Shown here: positions 26,083 to 34,475 of the stretch, one piece after another
How positions within the stretch are numbered: position 1 is the stretch's first letter
Layout: every line of letters starts with the position of its first letter
Source: CAYMTR01 sp964393405
GTDB taxonomy: Bacteria; Bacteroidota; Bacteroidia; Bacteroidales; Prolixibacteraceae
Length of the DNA stretch: 64,000 bases
NCBI GenBank assembly: GCA_964393405.1
Contig: CAYMTR010000006.1
Span: 38,449 to 102,448, forward strand
Direction: 5' to 3'
Translations under genes and position numbers: made by a program
Notes under the pieces: model-generated
Database searches by the model: none
What the model was told of the DNA's origin: nothing
Seen by the model: only the letters and a program-made list of their open reading frames with translations

Positions 26083-27444
26083 TTATTTTATTTGCGCTAC
26101 AAGCTCCTCTGGAAGTAAAAGATTCTGTTGCCCTGATTCCATGTTTTTAAGAAGAATTCTTCCTTCATTTATTTCTGTTTCTCCAGCAATAGCAACAAAT
26201 GGAATTCCTTTTCTGTTGGCATAATTCATTTGTTTTTTCATTTTATCAGCATCAGGATATATTTCACAGGGTATTCCATTATTCCTTAACATTGAAGCAA
26301 AAGGCAATATATATGCTTCTTCCTTAGGACCGAAGTTAGTAAATAATACTTTTGATGTAGCTAAGGCACTTTCAGGGAAATTATTTAGCTGATCTAATAC
26401 ATCGTAAATACGGTCAGCTCCAAATGAAATTCCTACTCCTGATACTCCTGGTAATCCGAAAATTCCGGTTAGATTATCGTATCTCCCTCCTCCTGTTATG
26501 CTGCCAATTGAAACGTCACTGGCTTTAACTTCAAATATTGAACCTGTATAGTAATTAAGACCTCTTGCAAGTGTTAAATCTAACTCAACCATTATATCAA
26601 GATTAAGTTTTTTCAGATAAGAAAAAATTGTTTTCATTTCCTCTATCCCTCTTAATCCTATTTCTGAACCGGAAATTACCTCTGCAATCTTCTCTATCTT
26701 TTGTTCGTTTGTGCCATCAAGGGAAAGAATCGGTTGCAGCTTTTGAATAGCTTCTTTCGAAACTCCCTTTTCTTCTAATTCAAGATTTACCTTTTCAAGC
26801 CCTATTTTATCTAGCTTGTCTATCGCTATCGTTATATCAACAATTCTTTCGCGCTCACCAATGGTCTCTGCAATTCCTGTTAGTATCTTACGATTGTTTA
26901 TTTTTAGTACTACATTAATTTTTAACCTGCGATATACTTCATCAACAATTTGTATTAATTCTATTTCATTTAACAACGAATCGCTGCCAATTACATCAAC
27001 ATCACATTGATAAAACTCACGATAACGCCCCTTTTGTGGCCTGTCGGCTCGCCATACCGGTTGTATCTGGTATCTTTTGAATGGAAATACAATCTCATTC
27101 CTGTTCTGTACTACAAAACGTGCAAATGGAACTGTCAGATCATAGCGAAGCCCTTTTTCACTTATATTGCTTTGTATCTTATTTGAGTCCCTCCCTGCTA
27201 GTAATTGATCCGGTACATTTGAAATAAAATCGCCTGAGTTCAGTATTTTAAAAAGTAGTTTGTCCCCCTCATCTCCATATTTTCCCATTAATGTTGAAAG
27301 ATTTTCCATTGCAGGTGTTTCTATTGGTTGAAATCCATATAGTTTAAATACTTCTTTGATAGTATCGAAAATATAGTTCCTGCGAACCATGACTGTTGGG
27401 AAAAAATCGCGTGTGCCTTTAGGTATTGAAGGACTTTGAGCCAT
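26083..27444 (-). CDS. hisS: Histidyl-tRNA synthetase
   Basis: 453 residues. It charges tRNA-His with histidine, ATP-dependent, in the cytoplasm. Class II synthetase features: SIPKGTRDFFPTVMVRRNYIFDTIKEVFKLYGFQPIETPAME (motif 1 region), VWRADRPQKGRYREFYQCDVDVIG (motif 2 and the HisRS-specific block), ARGLNYYTGSIFE and SIGGGRYDNLTGIFG (HisRS signature) and GISFGADRIYDVLDQL (motif 3). The C-terminal anticodon-binding domain is visible from about residue 345. The frame opens at 27471, but that codon lies inside the promoter; the ATG at 27444 (MAQSPSIPKGTRDFF) is the family start. Single gene; purL and trp are far away. Confidence 0.96.
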   Translation of the reverse strand: MAQSPSIPKGTRDFFPTVMVRRNYIFDTIKEVFKLYGFQPIETPAMENLSTLMGKYGDEGDKLLFKILNSGDFISNVPDQLLAGRDSNKIQSNISEKGLRYDLTVPFARFVVQNRNEIVFPFKRYQIQPVWRADRPQKGRYREFYQCDVDVIGSDSLLNEIELIQIVDEVYRRLKINVVLKINNRKILTGIAETIGERERIVDITIAIDKLDKIGLEKVNLELEEKGVSKEAIQKLQPILSLDGTNEQKIEKIAEVISGSEIGLRGIEEMKTIFSYLKKLNLDIMVELDLTLARGLNYYTGSIFEVKASDVSIGSITGGGRYDNLTGIFGLPGVSGVGISFGADRIYDVLDQLNNFPESALATSKVLFTNFGPKEEAYILPFASMLRNNGIPCEIYPDADKMKKQMNYANRKGIPFVAIAGETEINEGRILLKNMESGQQNLLLPEELVAQIK

Positions 27445-27468
27445 AATTTGTATTGTTTTATCCGCTTG

Positions 27469-27499
27469 CAAAATTAATTAAACAAAGCAACGGAGCAAA
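27469..27499 (-). promoter_or_regulatory. Promoter of hisS
   Basis: On the minus strand TTTG (27496-27499) is separated from TAATTTTG (27469-27476) by 19-20 bases, matching the Bacteroidota consensus exactly. The predicted start near 27462 gives an 18-base leader and rules out translation from 27471. Confidence 0.75.
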
Positions 27500-27600
27500 C
27501 AATAATTTAACATTAAGTCAGCTTACCCCAAAAATCGGGCTGTTTACCTATAATTCACATAAACTTAAGATTGAAAACTTTCACGAGGATAAAAGTTTTC

Positions 27601-27608
27601 TACTTTTG
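27601..27608 (+). promoter_or_regulatory. -7 element (TACTTTTG) of the efflux operon
   Basis: An exact TAnnTTTG match, 17 bases before the tetR-type ATG at 27625. The nearest upstream TTG (27571) is too far, so the -33 element is weak. This fits a controllable promoter that the TetR protein could bind. Confidence 0.5.
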
Positions 27609-27624
27609 CAATCCTATTCAAATT

Positions 27625-28242
27625 ATGGATTTAAAAGAAAAAATACTAAAGAATGCCGGTGAACTCTTTAAGGAAAAGGGCATTAGACTAGTCACAATGG
27701 ATAGTATAGCCCTTAAAATGGGGATTTCTAAAAGGACTATTTACGAAAACTTTAAAGATAAAGACGATTTACTGAGCAATTTCCTCTCGGAATCAATGGT
27801 TGTACATCAACAAAGAGTAATTGAAGTGTTAAATAATTCAAGCAACGTTATCGAGGCTCTTTTCAATTTTGGTGTAGTAAATTTCATGGAAATGGAAAAA
27901 ATCAGTCCTGTTTTCTTTGATGACCTAAAGAAATATCATTCCGATATTTTTAGCAGTGTTTTACAAAAGGGTATGGCCAAGAATCATGAGCTTTCATTTA
28001 CTATGCTTAGCAGAGGACAGAAAGAAGGGGTTTTTATCACAGATATAGATCTTGATATTTCTAACAAGTTTATTCACAACATGCTTGATTTTTGTCAAAG
28101 AGAAAACGAACCCGGTGATTGCAATAATGAAATGATATGGAAATCTGTAATGTTACCCTATCTAAGGGGTATATGCTCGGTTAAGGGTCTTACATTATTA
28201 GAATATTTTAAAGAACAATCTGAAAATAATGAAAATATATAA
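27625..28242 (+). CDS. TetR/AcrR family transcriptional regulator
   Basis: 205 residues from ATG 27625 (MDLKEKILKNAGELFKEKG). The frame is open from 27571, but that start would precede the -7 element. The TetR helix-turn-helix lies at about residues 8-55 (ILKNAGELFKEKGIRLVTMDSIALKMGISKRTIYENFKDKDDLLSNFL). The C-terminal ligand-binding half is all-helical and not diagnostic. It is the first gene of an efflux operon (tolC, adaptor, RND pump, PG0541-type); the next gene starts 13 bases later. It presumably represses this operon until an inducer binds; no palindromic operator was clear. Confidence 0.9.
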   Translation: MDLKEKILKNAGELFKEKGIRLVTMDSIALKMGISKRTIYENFKDKDDLLSNFLSESMVVHQQRVIEVLNNSSNVIEALFNFGVVNFMEMEKISPVFFDDLKKYHSDIFSSVLQKGMAKNHELSFTMLSRGQKEGVFITDIDLDISNKFIHNMLDFCQRENEPGDCNNEMIWKSVMLPYLRGICSVKGLTLLEYFKEQSENNENI

Positions 28243-28255
28243 ATAACGAAGTGCT

Positions 28256-29689
28256 ATGAATAACTCATTTAAACTTTTGACTTTTTTACTCTTGGCCGGA
28301 ATTACTGCTTTTGGCCAGGAACCGCTTCAGATTTCTTTGTCTGAAGCTCAAGACTATGCGATAGAACACAACAAGTCACTTAAAAGTGCTAAACTTGACG
28401 TTCAACTGTCTGATCTGAAGATTAAAGAAACTATTTCTAATGGATTGCCTCAAATTGATGCAAAGGTTGATTACACAACTTATTTTGGATATGAAATGGC
28501 GTTTAATTTCAATATGGCGGCTGATATGTCATCGATTACTCAGGCTGATATGGATAACGCAATGCAGGAAACTATAAATTCTTTTCCGGGTGTCACCCAG
28601 ATGGATATTTATAAGTATATGGCCGGAAGCGCTTATTCCGGAAAACTACAGGAGCTTCTTCCAAAATCTTCTATTAAAATGACTGACCAGTCAACCGGTT
28701 CAATCCAGATTGGTCAACTTATTTATAATGGTCAGTTTTGGGTTGGTCTACAAACTGCTAAACTCGGTAAAAAGATTGCTGAACAAGGACTTGAAAATTC
28801 AATTCTTGATATCAAGGAAAATGTTGCCAGTACTTATTTTATGGCTCTTGTTACTGAAAAGTCTTTGTCAATCTTTGAAAAGAATATTGATAACCTTAAC
28901 AAAATTAAAGGGCATACTCAAAGAATGTACGATACCGGTATGGTTGAACAGACAGATGTTGACCAACTTAGCATGCAGGTCGTGATGCTTGAAAATTCCA
29001 AGAGATCAATAGATCGTTCATTAAAAATGATTTACAATCTCCTTAAATTTCAACTCGGTTTATCACACGATTCCAATATTGTTCTGACTGAAACTCTTGA
29101 GGGCCTTCTTCCTAAAACTGTTGACGGTGAAGTTACTTCAGGAAATTTTAATGTTGAGGATAACATTCTTTTCCAGATGACTGAAACAAGTGAACTCATC
29201 AGCGAACAAATGGTAAAAATGGAGAAAATGTCTTTTGTGCCAACATTAACAGGTTATTACGCTTACAATCAAAAATTCCTAACTACTGGTTTCGATATGA
29301 CTCCAAACCATATTGCAGGTGCTACTCTTAATATTCCCGTTTTTTCAAGTGGAGCAAGAAAACATAAATTGTCTCAGGCTAAAATTCAACTTGAACAGGC
29401 AAGAATTAATTCATCTATGGTGTCTGACCAATTAAAAATGCAGGAAGAACAATTGAAGTATGATCTTAATTCTGCTTTGGAAAATTACGAGTCGCAAAAA
29501 GATAATGTTAACGTTGCCAAAAGAGCTTTTGATAATATTAATAGGAAATATGATCAGGGTCTTGTTTCAAGCCTTGACCTTACTCAGGCTAATAGCAATT
29601 ATCTTCAGGCTGAATCTAATTACTTTCAGGCAACACTGTCGCTTGTGCAGGCTCAGCTAAAACTTGAAAAACTATATAATAAATTGTAA
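28256..29689 (+). CDS. TolC-family outer membrane efflux channel
   Basis: 477 residues. Signal peptide (1-20, ending TAFGQ), then two tandem outer-membrane-efflux repeats: ISLSEAQDYAIEHNKSLKSAKLDVQLSDLKIKETISNGLPQIDAKVDYT and the second half with SFVPTLTGYYAYNQKF...LNIPVFSSGARKHKLSQAKIQLEQARI. The long amphipathic helices (EEQLKYDLNSALENYESQKDNVNVAKRAFDNINRKYDQGLVSSLDLTQANSNYLQAESNYFQATLSLVQAQLKLEKL) form the periplasmic tunnel. It provides the outer membrane exit of the tripartite pump encoded by the next two genes. The order tetR-tolC-MFP-RND is standard for Bacteroidota. Confidence 0.93.
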   Translation: MNNSFKLLTFLLLAGITAFGQEPLQISLSEAQDYAIEHNKSLKSAKLDVQLSDLKIKETISNGLPQIDAKVDYTTYFGYEMAFNFNMAADMSSITQADMDNAMQETINSFPGVTQMDIYKYMAGSAYSGKLQELLPKSSIKMTDQSTGSIQIGQLIYNGQFWVGLQTAKLGKKIAEQGLENSILDIKENVASTYFMALVTEKSLSIFEKNIDNLNKIKGHTQRMYDTGMVEQTDVDQLSMQVVMLENSKRSIDRSLKMIYNLLKFQLGLSHDSNIVLTETLEGLLPKTVDGEVTSGNFNVEDNILFQMTETSELISEQMVKMEKMSFVPTLTGYYAYNQKFLTTGFDMTPNHIAGATLNIPVFSSGARKHKLSQAKIQLEQARINSSMVSDQLKMQEEQLKYDLNSALENYESQKDNVNVAKRAFDNINRKYDQGLVSSLDLTQANSNYLQAESNYFQATLSLVQAQLKLEKLYNKL

Positions 29690-29710
29690 AATAAGAAACA
29701 CAAAATAATT

Positions 29711-30826
29711 ATGAAGAGAATTATCATTATTTCCCTGGCAGCATTACTCATGACTGCATGTGGTGGTGGAAATACACCCGAAGAAAACCAAAAAAAGGTA
29801 GACGCTCTCAATGCAAAGATTAAAAAACTTGAAACTAAGAAGAGTAATTTGATTTCAGCTTCCGATACTGTAGTCGTTGAAAAGGTTTATCCAGTAAAAG
29901 TGCAGGCATTGAACGTTGATACGATTTCTAAAATCGTAAGTTTCTCAACTAACCTCTCTCCTTACGAAGAAGTAAACCTGGCTCCCGCTTCTCCCGGAAG
30001 AGTGGAAAAGATTTTTGTGAAGGTTGGAGACAGAGTAGGGAAGGGTATGCTTCTTGCCAAAATGGACGAAACTCAGTTGAACCAAGCTAAAATTCAACTT
30101 GCACAGCTCGAAACAGAGTTTGAAAGGATGAAAGCGTTGAGAGAAACTAACAGTATTTCAACCCAACAGTTTGATCAGGTTAAAACTCAGGTTGAAGTTA
30201 CCCGGTCGAGTGTTAAATACATGGAGGAAAATACTAAATTGGTTGCTCCTTTTAGCGGAGTTATTACCGGTAAATATTTTGAAAACGGTGAGCTGTATTC
30301 AGGAGCTCCTAACACTCAGGCAGGGAAAGCTGCAATTGTCACTATTCAACAAATCGAATCGTTGAAAGCGATTGTTAGCCTCTCTGAAAAATATTTTCCG
30401 GAATTGAAAACTGGTGTTGCTATGAATGTTACTTCCGAAACTTACCCTGAAGAAACTTTTGTTGGCAAGATTGAAAGGATTTATCCTACAATCGACCCTC
30501 TTACCAGATCTTTCAAAATTGAGGTCAAGGTTATTAATATCAAAGGAAAACTTCGCCCCGGAATGTATTCAAAAGCTGACCTTAAACTTGGGGAAGTGGC
30601 TTCTATTGTTGTCCCTGAAATTGCTATCGTTCAACAAGAAGGAACAAATAACAGGTTCGTATTTATTAATGAAAACGGTATTGCCAGAAAAGTTAAAATT
30701 GAACTTGGTGAAAGAATTAACGACCAACTTGAGGTAATTTCTGAAGAGCTTAGCGAAGGTGATGAACTCATAATTGCCGGACAAGCAGTCATCATGGATG
30801 GCTCGAAGGTTAAGGTTGTCATGTAA
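29711..30826 (+). CDS. RND efflux periplasmic adaptor (membrane fusion protein)
   Basis: 371 residues with a lipoprotein signal (LMTAC, Cys17). Adaptors bridge the RND pump and TolC. A short coiled coil lies at about 24-45 (ENQKKVDALNAKIKKLETKKSN). The biotinyl-lipoyl-like half-motifs are EEVNLAPASPGRVEKIFVKVGDRVGKGMLLAKMD and STSVKYM..NTKLVAPFSGVITGKYFENGELYSG, joined by a helical hairpin (TQLNQAKIQLAQLETEFERMKALRE). The beta-barrel domain includes PTIDPLTRSFKIEVKVIN and LRPGMYSKADL. It starts 21 bases after tolC and the RND gene follows 20 bases later, indicating a single operon. The exported substrate is not predictable. Confidence 0.93.
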   Translation: MKRIIIISLAALLMTACGGGNTPEENQKKVDALNAKIKKLETKKSNLISASDTVVVEKVYPVKVQALNVDTISKIVSFSTNLSPYEEVNLAPASPGRVEKIFVKVGDRVGKGMLLAKMDETQLNQAKIQLAQLETEFERMKALRETNSISTQQFDQVKTQVEVTRSSVKYMEENTKLVAPFSGVITGKYFENGELYSGAPNTQAGKAAIVTIQQIESLKAIVSLSEKYFPELKTGVAMNVTSETYPEETFVGKIERIYPTIDPLTRSFKIEVKVINIKGKLRPGMYSKADLKLGEVASIVVPEIAIVQQEGTNNRFVFINENGIARKVKIELGERINDQLEVISEELSEGDELIIAGQAVIMDGSKVKVVM

Positions 30827-30846
30827 GACTAATAAGATATTAAAAA

Positions 30847-33800
30847 ATGAGCATATATAGAGACTCGGTCAAACGGCCTATTACAACATTGTTGATTTTC
30901 GTTGGAGTTATTATCATGGGTTTATATTCCCTGATGCAACTTCCAATCGACTTATATCCCGAAATTGAGCTTCCGGCAATTACTGTTATGACACAGTATA
31001 ACGGTGCTAACGCTTCTGATATTGAAACGAATATATCAAAACCTGTTGAAGATGCACTTTCTTCAATAAGTAATATGAAAGAAGTTACTTCTGTTTCAAG
31101 AGACAATATTTCAGTTGTTTTTGTTGAATTTGAATGGGGAACCGACCTCGATGAGGCGGCAAATGATATTAGGGACGGGCTTTCTTTTATTGAAAACTAC
31201 CTCCCTGAAAATGCCGAAAAACCGGTTATTTATAAATTCAACTCAAGCATGATGCCAATTTTATTCTATGCGGTAACTGCTGAGGAAAGTCTGGAAGGTC
31301 TCGACAAAATTATTGAAGAAAAAATCGCAAATCCTTTAAATAAGATTGATGGTATTGGCTCAATTGGATATGGTGGAGCTCCTACCCGCGAAATTCTTAT
31401 TGAAGTAGACCCGGTTAAACTTGAGGCTTACAATCTTACAATCGAACAGATTGGTAACGTTCTCATGATGGAAAACATCAACATGCCTTCTGGTAATGTT
31501 GAAATGGGAAAAATCGACTACCCTTTAAAGGTCGAAGGTGAATTCAAAAACAGTAAGGAAATTGAAAATATTGTTGTTGCTAATTATAATGGCAATGTAA
31601 TCTTTCTTAAAGATGTTGCTCACTTAAAAGATGGTCCAAAGGATACAAACCTTGAAGAAAACATCAACGGCAAGAAAGGTTCCCGAATGTTCGTAATGAA
31701 AAAATCAGGAGGGAATACCGTAAAGATTGCTAAAGAAGTTAGAAAAGAACTGAAGAAAATTGAAAAGACTTTGCCAAAGGATGTTAAAATTAATGTTATT
31801 ATGGACTCTTCAGAATTCATTGAAGGTTCTATAAAAAACTTAACTGAAACTCTTTTTTATGCATTCCTTTTTGTTTCCTTGGTTGTGTTGTTCTTCCTTG
31901 GCCACTTTAGGGCAACTTTTATTATTGTACTGACAATTCCAATCTCTCTTGTTGTCGCTTTCATTTACTTGTACATAACCGGTAACTCAATCAACATTAT
32001 TTCTTTGTCATCTCTTTCCATTGCTATTGGTATGGTGGTTGACGATGCTATTGTTGTACTTGAGAATATATCAAAACACATTGATAGAGGAAGCAGCCCT
32101 CGAGAGGCTGCAATTTATGCTACAAACGAAGTGTGGCTCGCTGTAATTATTACAACAGCTACCGTTGTTGCTGTTTTCATGCCTTTAACTCTTGTTGGTG
32201 GTATGACTGGCGTAATGTTTAAACAGCTGGGATGGACCGTTTCTATTACTGTTGTAACCTCTACTCTTGCAGCTATTTCTCTTACTCCTATGTTGAGTGC
32301 TTATATGCTTAAACTTAAGCCCAAAAAGGAAAAATATAGCGTTTTATCATGGGAGAGAACAGCTTTACCTATTTTAAACTGGTTGGATAATTTTTATGGA
32401 AGATCTCTCAGATGGGCTTTAAACCATAAAATAATTGTTTCTGTCGCTTCATTAGTGATATTTATTAGTTCATTCTTAGTTATTGGCAGAATAGGTACAG
32501 AATTCATGCCTGAAGCTGATAGCGGAAGTATAAGTGCGTCTATCGAACTTCAAACCGGTACAAGATTTGAAGAAACACTGATAGTCTCTCGTATGATTGA
32601 TGAATATGTGAAAAAGGAAATTCCTGAAGTTAAAATGAACTCATCTTCAACAGGTAGCGACGATACTGGGGGTATTAGTTCTCTTTTCGAATCTTCTGCC
32701 TCAAACACAATCAATTATAGTATTAAACTTGTCGATATTGAAGAAAGAGATAGGTCAGTTGTTGAAATCTCTGAAGGATTCAGGAAATACCTGGCTACCA
32801 TTCCTGAAGTAATAAGCTATAGTGTAACTAATAGCGGTGGAATGTCTATGGGTATGGGCGGTGGCTCTACTGTTGAGGTTGAAATCTATGGACACGACCT
32901 TGAAGCCACAACCTTATATGCTAAAGAACTCCAAAACCGTATAGAACAAATCGACGGAGCTCGCGAAGTAACTATAAGCCGTGAAAAGTTTAAACCTGAA
33001 CTTTCTGTAAAACTCGACAGGGAAAAGCTGGCACGACATGGATTGAACACTGCAACTGTCTCTACAATGATCAAAAACAGAGTGTCAGGGTTAATTGCAA
33101 CCCGATATCGTGAATTTGGTGATGAGTACAATGTTGTCGTGAAATTCAAGGAAGACTCAAGAAATTCAGTTACGGACCTTGAAAATATTCTAATTACTAC
33201 TTCTTCAGGTAATAGTATCAGACTTAAAGAACTTGGTACTGTAGAGCAAAAACTTACACCTCCGAATATCGAAAGGAAAAGAAAACAGCGTATTGTTACT
33301 GTTTCCGCTACTCCTTATAAAGTCTCTTTAGGCAAGCTGGCCGCAAGCGTTCAAGGACAAATTGATGAAATGGGAGTTCCTCAGGGTATGACTGTTGAAG
33401 TTGGTGGTGCTTACGAGGATATGAACGAATCGTTTGTTGATATTGCATTGTTGGCTTTGCTGTCATTGGTGCTTGTATATATAGTTATGGCAAGCCAGTT
33501 TGAATCATTCAAAATGCCTTTGATCATAATGGTTTCGATCTTGTTTATCGTTCCTGGTATAGTCTTTACTCTCTACTTCACTGGCACAACCTTAAGTATT
33601 ATTGCTGCCTTGGGAGCTGTATTGCTTATCGGTATCGTTGTTAAAAATGGAATAGTGCTGGTCGATTATATCAACTTGATGAGAGATAGGGGTATGGAAC
33701 TTAAGGAAGCAATCGTTGTCTCCGGAAGATCAAGGTTGCGACCTGTTTTAATGACGGCTTTGACTACTATTCTTGGTATGGTGCCAATGGCATTAAGCAG

Positions 33801-33975
33801 TGGTGAAGGTTCTGAAATATGGAGTCCTATGGGTATTGCTGTTATTGGTGGACTAACGTTCTCAACTGTGGTAACAATGATAATTGTTCCGGTAACTTAC
33901 GCAATCATTGCTAGAAAAGGCGAAAGAGACCGGCTCATGTCTGTAAGGAATAAATTCCATTTCTTGGATAAATAA
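30847..33975 (+). CDS. RND efflux pump permease (AcrB/HAE1 type)
   Basis: 1042 residues, the normal size for a proton-driven RND transporter. It starts with the inner-membrane helix typical of the family (SVKRPITTLLIFVGVIIMGLYSLMQLPIDLYPEIELPAITV). TM4 contains the proton-relay pair in SIAIGMVVDDAIVVLENI (two adjacent Asp), and TM10 has VLLIGIVVKNGIVLVDYIN with Lys. Two large periplasmic loops hold the drug-binding porter. A glycine/methionine-rich stretch, SNSGGMSMGMGGGSTVEV, lies in the second loop and may be flexible. The C-terminus ends in the cytoplasm. It works with the adaptor and TolC genes upstream; the small PG0541-type gene follows by 11 bases. Confidence 0.95.
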   Translation: MSIYRDSVKRPITTLLIFVGVIIMGLYSLMQLPIDLYPEIELPAITVMTQYNGANASDIETNISKPVEDALSSISNMKEVTSVSRDNISVVFVEFEWGTDLDEAANDIRDGLSFIENYLPENAEKPVIYKFNSSMMPILFYAVTAEESLEGLDKIIEEKIANPLNKIDGIGSIGYGGAPTREILIEVDPVKLEAYNLTIEQIGNVLMMENINMPSGNVEMGKIDYPLKVEGEFKNSKEIENIVVANYNGNVIFLKDVAHLKDGPKDTNLEENINGKKGSRMFVMKKSGGNTVKIAKEVRKELKKIEKTLPKDVKINVIMDSSEFIEGSIKNLTETLFYAFLFVSLVVLFFLGHFRATFIIVLTIPISLVVAFIYLYITGNSINIISLSSLSIAIGMVVDDAIVVLENISKHIDRGSSPREAAIYATNEVWLAVIITTATVVAVFMPLTLVGGMTGVMFKQLGWTVSITVVTSTLAAISLTPMLSAYMLKLKPKKEKYSVLSWERTALPILNWLDNFYGRSLRWALNHKIIVSVASLVIFISSFLVIGRIGTEFMPEADSGSISASIELQTGTRFEETLIVSRMIDEYVKKEIPEVKMNSSSTGSDDTGGISSLFESSASNTINYSIKLVDIEERDRSVVEISEGFRKYLATIPEVISYSVTNSGGMSMGMGGGSTVEVEIYGHDLEATTLYAKELQNRIEQIDGAREVTISREKFKPELSVKLDREKLARHGLNTATVSTMIKNRVSGLIATRYREFGDEYNVVVKFKEDSRNSVTDLENILITTSSGNSIRLKELGTVEQKLTPPNIERKRKQRIVTVSATPYKVSLGKLAASVQGQIDEMGVPQGMTVEVGGAYEDMNESFVDIALLALLSLVLVYIVMASQFESFKMPLIIMVSILFIVPGIVFTLYFTGTTLSIIAALGAVLLIGIVVKNGIVLVDYINLMRDRGMELKEAIVVSGRSRLRPVLMTALTTILGMVPMALSSGEGSEIWSPMGIAVIGGLTFSTVVTMIIVPVTYAIIARKGERDRLMSVRNKFHFLDK

Positions 33976-33986
33976 TATAAAATAAT

Positions 33987-34280
33987 ATGAAAGCAGTATT
34001 TATTGCATACAATCAGGCTTTTACAGAAAGAGTCGAATATATCCTCGACCAAATTGGCATAAGGGGATATTCAATGTGGACTGATACTTACGGTAGAGGA
34101 TCTACTAACGGTGACCCTCATATGGGTACTCATACCTGGCCTGAAATTAATAACTCTATTCTTTCAATAATTGATGACGAAAAAGTAGATATTCTACTCG
34201 ACGACATTAAAAAATTGAATCAGGTTAACGAAGAAGTGGGTATCAGAGCATTCGTTTGGAATGTAGAAAGATCAGTCTAG
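33987..34280 (+). CDS. PG0541-type transporter-associated small protein
   Basis: 97 residues. The order tolC-adaptor-RND-small protein matches Porphyromonas gingivalis PG0538-PG0541, where this last gene is conserved, so I assign it by context and length. The sequence MKAVFIAYNQAFTERVEYILDQIGIRGYSMW...GDPHMGTHTWPEINNSILSIIDDEKVDILLDDIKKLNQ looks like a PII/CutA-like ferredoxin fold (strand-helix-strand, repeated). Such folds often bind small ligands or regulate transporters; a regulatory link to the pump is inferred, not shown. A terminator follows 20 bases after the stop. Confidence 0.8.
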   Translation: MKAVFIAYNQAFTERVEYILDQIGIRGYSMWTDTYGRGSTNGDPHMGTHTWPEINNSILSIIDDEKVDILLDDIKKLNQVNEEVGIRAFVWNVERSV

Positions 34281-34300
34281 TAATTCTCTAAACATATTTT

Positions 34301-34335
34301 AAGAGGAAAATCGAAAGGTTTTCCTCTTTTTTTTG
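34301..34335 (+). terminator. Terminator of the efflux operon
   Basis: AAGAGGAAAA (34301-34310) pairs with TTTTCCTCTT (34319-34328) around TCGAAAGG, followed by TTTTTT. Confidence 0.9.
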
Positions 34336-34475
34336 TGAAAAAATGCCAAAAAGGTTAATGAAATTTTAATATAACAGAAAAAAGACATGTTATTATTATA
34401 AAAAATGACAAAAAGACTTATTATTGCGCATAAGTATTTTAAAAAGGTAATAAGGAATCTTTAATTTATAGAAAT

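Noticed and set aside
26060..26099. Terminator at the end of hisS
   Set aside because: TAGCGC/GCGCTA arms exist, but they are short, include coding bases and have no T-run.
27445..27471. Nine-residue longer N-terminus for hisS
   Set aside because: The longer start falls within the promoter -7 element, and the family begins at MAQSPSIPKGTRDFF.
28710..30784. Several open frames inside tolC and the adaptor gene
   Set aside because: They overlap conserved coding sequence completely and have leucine/isoleucine-rich translations typical of frame shadows.
34336..34475. Riboswitch or leader peptide before asnB
   Set aside because: No conserved fold, no run of Asn codons and no terminator/antiterminator pair could be found.
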